Assembly: GCA_949288805.1 (NCBI GenBank)
Contig: CASELL010000011.1
Span: 1 to 40,887, forward strand
Reading direction: 5' to 3'
Source: an uncultured Alphaproteobacteria bacterium
GTDB lineage: Bacteria; Pseudomonadota; Alphaproteobacteria; Rickettsiales; UBA1997
Length of the DNA stretch: 40,887 bases
The notes beneath the pieces were generated by a model. It was not told the origin of the DNA. It saw nothing but the letters and a program-made list of their open reading frames with translations, and did no database searches. Of this stretch, positions 33,958 through 40,887 are shown one piece after another. How positions within the stretch are numbered: position 1 is the stretch's first letter; every line of letters begins with the position of its first letter. The position numbers were made by a program, and so were the translations under genes.

Positions 33958-34001
33958 GATTGCCACGTTTCGCTCGCAATGACAGAGAGGGGGCAATGAC
34001 A
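33958..34001. repeat. Rickettsiales-type palindromic repeat, left of relBE
   Basis: Begins at the base after the TGA of the giant gene: ATTGCCACG...CGCTCGCAATGACAG, followed by a partial GCAATGACA. Much higher G+C than its surroundings. Same family as 34667-34770. Confidence 0.8.
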
Positions 34002-34056
34002 GAAGAGTATATGTTTGTAGATTAAAAAATATTTATATTGTTAGAGTTGTTGATTA

Positions 34057-34320
34057 TTAATTATATATCTCAGATCTGTGGTTTATATCAACAACAAGAA
34101 TTAAAAGTATATCATCTTGTATATTACATATAATCCTATAATCACCAACTCTATATCTCCACAAACCACTTAGATTTGCGACTAATGGTTTACCAAAATA
34201 TTTTGGATTTAAACTATTTGATACCTTATTTAAGTATTTTAAAATTTGAATTTTTATAGATTTATCAACTTTTTTTAAGAATTTCTGTGTTTTATCTTCA
34301 AATCTAATTTCCCAGGGCAT
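34057..34320 (-). CDS. relE: RelE/ParE-family toxin
   Basis: 87 residues, family length. WEIRFEDKTQKFLKKVDKSI at the N terminus, then GLWRYRVGDYRIICNIQDD and the end DINHRSEIY are the RelE core strands with the Arg/His cluster that cleaves mRNA in the ribosome. It follows the antitoxin gene with a 1-base gap. The pair sits between two clusters of palindromic repeats within late phage genes. Confidence 0.88.
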   Translation of the reverse strand: MPWEIRFEDKTQKFLKKVDKSIKIQILKYLNKVSNSLNPKYFGKPLVANLSGLWRYRVGDYRIICNIQDDILLILVVDINHRSEIYN

Positions 34321-34321
34321 T

Positions 34322-34570
34322 TTAATCTTCCTTTAAATCTTCTAAAGTTATATTATTTTCTTTTAAAATTTCTTTAAATGATACACTTTTTTTACCGTTT
34401 TTAAGCCATCTATTATAAGCCTCTTCTCCAATTTTAGCATCATATAAATCTTCAAGATACTCTTGTAAAGCAATTCTAATCATTGAACTTTTACTTCTAT
34501 CTTCTTGTTTAGATATTTTAGTAAGAAGATTATTTAATTCTGTCGGGATTTTTACTGTTATTGTATCCAT
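34322..34570 (-). CDS. relB: RelB/CopG-like antitoxin
   Basis: 82 residues. N-terminal ribbon-helix-helix (TITVKIPTELNNLLTKIS, SKSSMIRIALQEYLEDLY), then a toxin-binding tail (KKSVSFKEILKENNITLEDL). It binds relE and should repress the promoter immediately upstream. Confidence 0.85.
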   Translation of the reverse strand: MDTITVKIPTELNNLLTKISKQEDRSKSSMIRIALQEYLEDLYDAKIGEEAYNRWLKNGKKSVSFKEILKENNITLEDLKED

Positions 34571-34597
34571 AGGTAATATTTATTGTTATATAGTAAT

Positions 34598-34650
34598 ATT
34601 ATATATTACAAAATATTATTGTCAATATATTTTTTGAAGTTGACAATAAT
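34598..34650 (-). promoter_or_regulatory. relBE promoter with an 11-bp inverted repeat
   Basis: Minus strand TTGACA (34625-34620), 16 bases, TATAAT (34603-34598). The -35 box is one arm of a perfect inverted repeat ATTATTGTCAA (34615-34625) / TTGACAATAAT (34640-34650), probably the RelB operator or a cassette end. Confidence 0.7.
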
Positions 34651-34666
34651 GGAAGGAATAACAGAG

Positions 34667-34770
34667 GTTGCCACGCTACGCTCGCAATGACAGAGTGGGA
34701 GGAAGCAATGACAGGGGGGAGGACGAGAGATTGCCACGCTACGCTCGCAATGACAGAGAGGGACAATGAC
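34667..34770. repeat. Two Rickettsiales-type palindromic repeats, right of relBE
   Basis: Units at about 34667-34712 and 34729-34770 share TTGCCACGCTACGCTCGCAA followed by TGACAGAG, each with a trailing partial CAATGACA. Same orientation as the copy at 33958-34001. Confidence 0.85.
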
Positions 34771-34807
34771 AATAAAAAAATTATATAGAATAATTATTTG
34801 ATGTATT

Positions 34808-35623
34808 TTATGGTTTTGATTTTAACTTTAAATAATTATTTTTATTAACAATAGGTTTGCCGGTTATTTTTTCTAAGTCTTTTCTTGCCTTTCCTGCTAT
34901 TTTTCCGGCTTCTATTATATCTTTTTTTAAATTATCTCTTCCCTGTGTATTTCTTGTTTTATGAATTTCTTTTGCTGCTGTTTCTCCAAGATTTACAAAA
35001 GCAATTTCAAGATTTGTCATATGGTCTCTTAGATTTTCTTTTTTTAATCCTTTTAATTTTTTGTGTTCATTTGGTTTTAATCCAAATGTTGCTTGCGACA
35101 TTAAAGCAGTAAAAATAGAATAATCTTTTTCAACTGCTCCTCTCATGTTCCATTCGTTTGTTAATTCTTTTCTAACTATTATTGACTGAATTCTTTGTTT
35201 AATCCATTCTTCACTATAACCTTTTTTTCTGTATATTTCCATCATTCTTTGTTGTGCTAATTCTGGGTCTTCTATTTCTTGTATTCTTTCATAACCAACT
35301 TTTGCTAACCATTGTTTAAATGGTTCTGCTTTTGGTGATGGAATAGATTGTATAATACGAAACATTGTTTCTGTGTTGGCACAGTCGGTGGCGTATTTTT
35401 TGCCATCTTCTGCTGTTAATTTAAGTTTGTGACATTTTGTCACGACCTCATTTCCTCCCTCAAATATAAGTCTTTGTTTGAGTTTTCTCCAGTAAGCTCC
35501 TCTGTCTTGCGATTGGCTATCAACTAAAACAGCTACAACATCCACAACAGAAAAATACCATTCTCCATTGTGTTCTATTCTTCTTATTTTTTTACTTTCA
35601 AAAGTTATCAATTCGTTATTCAT
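34808..35623 (-). CDS. BRO-N domain phage antirepressor-like protein
   Basis: 271 residues. The N-terminal 110 residues form a Bro-N domain (IEHNGEWYFSVVDVVAVLVD, GAYWRKLKQRL, ETMFRIIQSIPSPKAEPFKQ). The rest is helical and Lys-rich (YRKKGYSEEWIKQRIQSIIV). BRO proteins bind DNA; phage ones act as antirepressors or are scattered as mobile regulatory genes. On the opposite strand to the late genes, together with relBE, so both look like inserted cargo. Confidence 0.82.
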   Translation of the reverse strand: MNNELITFESKKIRRIEHNGEWYFSVVDVVAVLVDSQSQDRGAYWRKLKQRLIFEGGNEVVTKCHKLKLTAEDGKKYATDCANTETMFRIIQSIPSPKAEPFKQWLAKVGYERIQEIEDPELAQQRMMEIYRKKGYSEEWIKQRIQSIIVRKELTNEWNMRGAVEKDYSIFTALMSQATFGLKPNEHKKLKGLKKENLRDHMTNLEIAFVNLGETAAKEIHKTRNTQGRDNLKKDIIEAGKIAGKARKDLEKITGKPIVNKNNYLKLKSKP

Positions 35624-35773
35624 AAATGTATCATATTAATAATATATAGTTCAATAATACATTATGAAAAATTATTTTTCAATTTATTTAATAAAATACA
35701 AGAAAAATTAGTATATTACATCATTTAAAACAATGTTTTAAAATATACATAACTTAACAACTTTTAATATTAA

Positions 35774-36613
35774 ATGGTTCAAAGTGTAGATAAAACTTAT
35801 GAAATTGCTTTTGATGCTAATGTTAAAAAAGATTATCAAGGGCAAGCTTTTTTAAGAAATTATGTTTATACAAAAGGAAACGTTGTTGGAGACAGAATCA
35901 AGTTTAGAAAAGTTGGTTCTGTTCTAGCAAATGAACATAATGCTTATAGTGATATGACTTATAGCGACCCACAATATGGACAAGTAGAGGCTGTATTTAA
36001 AGATTGGGAATGTGCTTTATTAATTGATAAACCACAAACTCATAATTTTACATATGACGAAGCTGTAATTGATAGTGAGATTGTAGCAGAAGCAGTAGCA
36101 AGAAGGTTAAATCAAACTATTATTGATGCTTTAGCAAAAACTATAACTCCTGAATTAGGACAGGCTAGTTCAAAATTAACAGTTGCTACTTTACAAAAAG
36201 CAAAAAGATATTTTGATCAAAAAGGTGTTCCTGGAAACGAAAGATATTTTTTACATACAGCGCAACAGATAGAGCAATTAATGTCTGAAACAAAAGCAAC
36301 GTCTAGCGATTATGTAAATGTAAAAGCTTTAGTTGAAGGAAATATTAAAAACTTTTTAGGCTTTAATTTTGTTTTGGTTCCTGATATGAAAGAAGGTGGA
36401 CTTCCTACTGGTGAGGATAGTGGAAATTATGAAAAAGGTTTCATAATTCATAAAAGAAGTATTGGTTTTGGAGTTCCAAAAGAGGGAGAAATAACAACAA
36501 GTAAAGATTGGTTACCACAAAAACAATCTTGGCAAGTATGTGCTACTCTTTCTTGTGGTTCTGTTATAATTGACGATGTTGGTGTATTACCGATTAAAAC
36601 AATAAATGAATAG
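35774..36613 (+). CDS. Major capsid protein
   Basis: 279 residues. YVYTKGNVVGDRIKFRKVGS, then VFKDWECALLIDKPQTHNF, the helix VAEAVARRLNQTIIDALAKT and LPQKQSWQVCATLSCGSVII are features of the phage capsid family with a HK97-type fold found in podoviruses. The short N terminus has no delta-domain. It starts the late structural cluster after the cargo genes. Confidence 0.82.
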   Translation: MVQSVDKTYEIAFDANVKKDYQGQAFLRNYVYTKGNVVGDRIKFRKVGSVLANEHNAYSDMTYSDPQYGQVEAVFKDWECALLIDKPQTHNFTYDEAVIDSEIVAEAVARRLNQTIIDALAKTITPELGQASSKLTVATLQKAKRYFDQKGVPGNERYFLHTAQQIEQLMSETKATSSDYVNVKALVEGNIKNFLGFNFVLVPDMKEGGLPTGEDSGNYEKGFIIHKRSIGFGVPKEGEITTSKDWLPQKQSWQVCATLSCGSVIIDDVGVLPIKTINE

Positions 36614-36621
36614 GAGGAATT

Positions 36622-36861
36622 ATGGCTTTTAAAATTGATAATTTAACACCATTTGCTAATAATGGAAAAAGAGGTAGGGTTCCTGTCTTATATATCTATT
36701 ATAATCAAGATAATGATACTATAACAGACGCTGGTTTTTTACCATATGGAACTTTTGAAGTTGGTGATCAAGTTTTGGTTATTAATAATGATTATACTAG
36801 CAATGCTTGGTATAATGTAACTATTAGTAATAAAGTTATAACATTAGTAAAAAATGTTTGA
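36622..36861 (+). CDS. Small virion protein candidate
   Basis: 79 residues, beta-rich (YGTFEVGDQVLVINNDYTSN). AGGAGG before the ATG, 8 bases after the capsid gene, and overlaps the next gene by 8. Could be a head decoration or fibre protein; no family recognised. Confidence 0.6.
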   Translation: MAFKIDNLTPFANNGKRGRVPVLYIYYNQDNDTITDAGFLPYGTFEVGDQVLVINNDYTSNAWYNVTISNKVITLVKNV

Positions 36862-37426
36862 TAATAATATAAAAAAAATGTCATTACAATATCTAGGGAT
36901 CGATGCCCTAGATGTTGATTTTGACAAAAATGAAGAAGAATTAGCTATAAAAGTTAATTTTGTTTATGAAAATATAATTAGAAAAGCACTTTCTAATTAT
37001 AAATGGTCGTTCGCTGTCAAAACTCAATTATTAGAAGAAAAAAAATTATTAGAAGATTATAAATATAAATATTCTTATACTCTACCCAGCGATTATTTAA
37101 GATTAACAAATCCTTTTGTTGATAAAAATAAAACTACTTTAATATATGATTTTGAAATTAAAGATAGTTTTATAACTAATTATGAAAAAGTTTATATTGA
37201 ATATATAGCAAGAGTAGAAAGTGAAAAATTTCCTGAATATTTTAAAACATATATTGCTTATAAAATAGCAAAAGAATTATGTTTTAATTTAACAGGTGAT
37301 ACTGATTTATTGAGTATTATGACATTAAGGGCTAATGAAGAGTATATTAGTGCTAAAAATATAGATTTTTTACAACAACCAGTAAAAACAATTCAAGATA
37401 ATCCTTTCATTAATGCGAGGTATTAA
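36854..37426 (+). CDS. Tail tubular protein A (T7 gp11-like)
   Basis: 190 residues. ALSNYKWSFAVKTQLLEE, YSYTLPSDYLRLTNPFV, then KVYIEYIARVESEKFPEYFK and AYKIAKELCFNLTGDTDLL follow the gp11 pattern of helical gatekeeper proteins under the portal. Its last base is the first of the next ATG. Confidence 0.8.
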   Translation: MFDNNIKKMSLQYLGIDALDVDFDKNEEELAIKVNFVYENIIRKALSNYKWSFAVKTQLLEEKKLLEDYKYKYSYTLPSDYLRLTNPFVDKNKTTLIYDFEIKDSFITNYEKVYIEYIARVESEKFPEYFKTYIAYKIAKELCFNLTGDTDLLSIMTLRANEEYISAKNIDFLQQPVKTIQDNPFINARY

Positions 37427-40400
37427 TGCCAAAAACAAAACAGAAAAGAATTAAGTTTAGTAAAGGAGAAATAAATCCTTTATTAAGTGAAAGAACAGAT
37501 ATTGATATTTTAGATAATAGTGCTAGTTATATTAAAAACTATACACCGACAATCTTTGGTGGTATTAAAACAAGACTAGGGACGAAATATATTGATATAG
37601 TAAGAAACATAATTAATAATATTGAGAACCCGACTATTACAAGTTTAATAGGTGGAAATCAACAGGATTTATTTAATGATAATGTTTTTACTAGTGATAA
37701 AATATTAAATAAACAACCATTATTTAATATAAAAGCAGGAAACGAACTTAATTCTTTTGTTAGATTTACAATAAATGATATTTATTTTAATAAACATTTA
37801 GATAGTGAATTAACATATGAATTAGAACAATTTGAAGAACAAAATACAAATAGTCAATTATCTTTTACATTAACACAACAAGATACTTATTATAAATTAC
37901 AATCTATTAATATAGATGTAGCAGGGAAAACATATTTAGAAACTCCAATAATAACATTTAGCAAAGATGATTTACAACCAGAAGAAACATTGCCACAAGC
38001 AGAGGCAATAATAACAAATGGAGTTTTAACAGGAACAACTATAACAGATGCTGGTAATTTATTAACAGATACAGGATTAACAATATCTATTACACAACCA
38101 ACAGAACAAACAATATATTATAAATTAAAGCAAATAAATATAGTTCAAGCAGGCAATAATTATAAAACACCACCATTAACTACATTTAGTAAAAGTGATA
38201 TTACAACATTAGAAACATTGCCACAAGCAGAGGCAATAATTAATAATGGTATTTTAGAAAGTATTAATATAACAAATAATGGTAAATTATTAAATCAAGA
38301 TAATTTAGTATTAACAATAGAACAACCACAAGATTATAATGAAGAAATAGAAATAAAAGATTTAGATAATAATATTTTAGAAACATTTACAATTAATGAA
38401 ACACCACAAGATATAACAATATTATTAAGTCAAAACTATCAAGAAGTAAATGTTGTAAGAAAGAATAATGATTTTTTAAATACTGAACTTGTATTAACAA
38501 ACTTTAATTTTAATGTAGAGAAACCAGAAATAACAAGTAATATTGGTGGAGATACAAGCAATTCATTAAATAATTATGAAAGTAATGTAATAGGAACAAC
38601 AACAGGTGAATTATTACATTTTACATTTAATGAAAAAGTAAATTATTTTACTATTAATGGATTGAAACTAGGAGCAGGAACAGAAGCAGTTTTAAGATGT
38701 AGAATTAGAACAACAAAATATGGAAGTGATAGATACGATTACAGAATAGAAAATGTATTAATAGATAATGCTGGAACTGGTTATAAAGATGGAGAACAAG
38801 AAATACAATTTACTTTAAGAAGTGAATATGGTGCTAGTTGGTTAATAAGTCCACAAGCAAAAGCAATAATAGAAGATTATAAAGTAAAATCAACAGTTAT
38901 ATTAGATACAGGTTGGACTAGAACAGTAGAAGCATCGGGATTAGGTGGAGATAATAGATTAGCAAGTGCTAGATTACCATTAATGGGAGCAGAAATACCA
39001 TTAATTGTAAAATTACAGGCAAAAGAAGATGATGGAACTTGGATTGATATTCAGCAAGTAGAAATAAACGATAATGAAGAAATAAATATAAATGGAATTA
39101 TAGATACAAAAGGATATAAAGAATATAGATTATATAAAGATAATACAGACGATATAACAAAACCATTATTAATAAATAGTATTACATATGGAAATTATGG
39201 AAGTTTTACAAAGAATGCTCGATTAATACCTTTTATTTATGATGAAAAGTATTTATTAGTTTTATGTGCTGGGTATATATCTATTTATAAAAATGATGTA
39301 TTAATAAATAATTTACAAGCAATAGATATAACAAACGATATTTTAGAAGAATTAAAATATACACAAATAGAAAATAAATTAATATTAACACATACAAAAC
39401 TTTTTCCATTGGAAATAACATTAAAAGATAATGTTTGGTCGATTAATAAAATGAACTTGATTAATATACCATATCATAATTTTGATTATGAAAAAGAAAC
39501 AACAATAAATAATATTACTTTAACACCATCAACAGAAGAAGGAAGTATTAGTATAACAAGTAATAGTTCTTTTTTTACAGAGCAATCAGTAGGACAAATA
39601 ATAGATGGTAATGGTGGACGATTAAAAATAACAAAGTATGTAAGCAACAATGAAATATTTGGATATACAATAATTCCATTTTATACAAAAAAAGCTTTTA
39701 CAAATTTTAAATATATAGATGGTTTTGAAAAAGTATGGAGTGAAGAAAGGGGTTTTCCAAATGCTTGTTTATATTATCAACAAAGATTATGGTTTGGTGG
39801 AAGTAGAAGTCGACCACTAGGTTTATGGGCTTCAAGAGTAGGACAATACAACGATTTTAACAATATAGGAAATTATGATAATGATGGAATAAATGTTGAA
39901 CTATCTAGTAAAGATAACGGTGATATAATAAACTTATATGGAAATAGAGGATTACAAATATTTACAGAAACAGGGGAGTTTGTAGCAAATGAGGGAAGTT
40001 TGACACCAAATAGTATATTTATAACACAAACATCATCTGTAGGTAGTGATATAAAAATGAATGTTTTTGATTTAGCAGGAACAACTATTTTTATAGATAA
40101 AAAAGGGCTTAATTTAAACACATTTATTTATAATGATACAGTAGCAAGCTATAATTCACAAGCAATAACATTATTAAATAATACAATATTAAAACAACCG
40201 AAAGGCCTTGCTGTTGATTATAATAGTAGTTTTGAAGATGGAAACTATATTTATATTGTAAATAATGATGGAACAATGGCAGTAGGAAATATACTTTTAG
40301 AACAATCAATAAATGCTTTTACAAGATTTGAAACAAAAGATGGTGAAATAAAATCGGTAATAGATTTAGATAATGATATTTATATTTTAACATTAAGAAA

Positions 40401-40887
40401 TAATTATTTATTTATAGAAAAGATTGGAGATTATAAAACAGATTTTACACAAGAAACAAATATAGTAAATGGAATAGTAAATAATTTATCTAATTATAAA
40501 AATGTTAGAATATATAATGATAATAAAGATTATGGAAGTTTTGAAGTTGTAGATGGTGCTGTTAATTTACAAGATGCTACTATAAATGATAAAGTAAATA
40601 TTGGAGTTGATATTGAATGCGAATTAATAAGCAATGATATATCAATTAATAATCAAACTACTAATATTAAAACAAGATTAACAAAAGCAACAATAACAGC
40701 AGATAAAGAAACAAAAGAATTAACATTTAATAATAAGAAATATAAAAGTAAGATTGTTTATGATGACGCTATATTTAATATGTATAGTGTTAGTAATTAT
40801 GAATTAAAAAACAGATTCTCAATTAAAAGTATATTTAATAAAATAAATATTAAAAGTATAGTTCTGGATGTGAATTATGGGGAGTGA
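37426..40887 (+). CDS. Tail tubular protein B (T7 gp12-like nozzle) with tandem repeats
   Basis: 1153 residues, complete, ending at the last base of the window. The N terminus KFSKGEINPLLSERTDIDIL and GGIKTRLGTKYID is the gp12 opening; ACLYYQQRLWFGGSRSRPLG and WASRVGQYNDFN further on are its beta-propeller signature. Inserted in the first third are two tandem beta repeats of about 75 residues (37885-38104 and 38110-38335; shared ETLPQAEAI), possibly receptor-contacting. Forms the nozzle at the tail tip. Confidence 0.85.
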   Translation: MPKTKQKRIKFSKGEINPLLSERTDIDILDNSASYIKNYTPTIFGGIKTRLGTKYIDIVRNIINNIENPTITSLIGGNQQDLFNDNVFTSDKILNKQPLFNIKAGNELNSFVRFTINDIYFNKHLDSELTYELEQFEEQNTNSQLSFTLTQQDTYYKLQSINIDVAGKTYLETPIITFSKDDLQPEETLPQAEAIITNGVLTGTTITDAGNLLTDTGLTISITQPTEQTIYYKLKQINIVQAGNNYKTPPLTTFSKSDITTLETLPQAEAIINNGILESINITNNGKLLNQDNLVLTIEQPQDYNEEIEIKDLDNNILETFTINETPQDITILLSQNYQEVNVVRKNNDFLNTELVLTNFNFNVEKPEITSNIGGDTSNSLNNYESNVIGTTTGELLHFTFNEKVNYFTINGLKLGAGTEAVLRCRIRTTKYGSDRYDYRIENVLIDNAGTGYKDGEQEIQFTLRSEYGASWLISPQAKAIIEDYKVKSTVILDTGWTRTVEASGLGGDNRLASARLPLMGAEIPLIVKLQAKEDDGTWIDIQQVEINDNEEININGIIDTKGYKEYRLYKDNTDDITKPLLINSITYGNYGSFTKNARLIPFIYDEKYLLVLCAGYISIYKNDVLINNLQAIDITNDILEELKYTQIENKLILTHTKLFPLEITLKDNVWSINKMNLINIPYHNFDYEKETTINNITLTPSTEEGSISITSNSSFFTEQSVGQIIDGNGGRLKITKYVSNNEIFGYTIIPFYTKKAFTNFKYIDGFEKVWSEERGFPNACLYYQQRLWFGGSRSRPLGLWASRVGQYNDFNNIGNYDNDGINVELSSKDNGDIINLYGNRGLQIFTETGEFVANEGSLTPNSIFITQTSSVGSDIKMNVFDLAGTTIFIDKKGLNLNTFIYNDTVASYNSQAITLLNNTILKQPKGLAVDYNSSFEDGNYIYIVNNDGTMAVGNILLEQSINAFTRFETKDGEIKSVIDLDNDIYILTLRNNYLFIEKIGDYKTDFTQETNIVNGIVNNLSNYKNVRIYNDNKDYGSFEVVDGAVNLQDATINDKVNIGVDIECELISNDISINNQTTNIKTRLTKATITADKETKELTFNNKKYKSKIVYDDAIFNMYSVSNYELKNRFSIKSIFNKINIKSIVLDVNYGE

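Overview
The window is very AT-rich DNA (roughly four fifths A+T, judged by eye) with TAA-dominated stops, a TTGACT-N17-TAnnnT promoter style, Rickettsiales-type palindromic repeats (core CGCTCGCAATGACAG) and several CE-clan (Ulp1/YopJ-like) cysteine proteases of the kind intracellular bacteria use on eukaryotic hosts. That suggests the chromosome or a large plasmid of an obligate intracellular alphaproteobacterium (Rickettsiales or Holosporales-like). The assignment is inferred from composition and gene content; no rRNA or tRNA is present to prove it.

Layout. (1) 1-6.6 kb, minus strand, largely decayed: a frameshifted ABC exporter, the C-terminal stump of an acetolactate-synthase-like TPP enzyme, an intact CE-clan protease with a small upstream partner gene, and a frameshifted giant helical protein of unknown function. 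(2) 6.7-14.9 kb, accessory and plasmid-like: a papain-fold (NC-motif) toxin candidate with a membrane immunity candidate, a ParA plus ribbon-helix-helix partition pair, a second partner-protease locus in which two protease domains share one frame split by a single TGA, a serine resolvase with a possible res site, a small-RNA candidate antisense to a frameshifted HEPN Abi protein, and a plasmid Rep gene broken in two places. (3) 15.0-40.9 kb, a structurally intact prophage: integrase, excisionase, a BrnT-like toxin-antitoxin cassette, a YqaJ/RecT recombination operon with a structured leader, a third partner-protease pair as lysogenic cargo, CI and Cro, a replisome organiser with an origin-like repeat, TerS and TerL, a Phd/Doc cassette, three T7-like ejection proteins (one a 1842-residue polyvalent protein), RelBE, a BRO antirepressor, major capsid protein and tail tubular proteins A and B. 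Holin, lysin and portal are not seen, so the prophage probably continues past the right edge.

How the parts fit. The prophage carries effectors and toxin-antitoxin cassettes as independently transcribed cargo. Two of these cassettes have their own promoter and terminator, and each borrows the TGA stop of the preceding gene for its -35 box. The same architecture, a small protein followed by a CE-clan protease, appears three times in three genetic contexts (decayed chromosomal flank, plasmid-like block, prophage lysogeny region), so it behaves as a mobile two-gene module. All frame breaks lie in the first 15 kb; the 26 kb prophage has none. That points to biological decay of the flank more than to random sequencing error.
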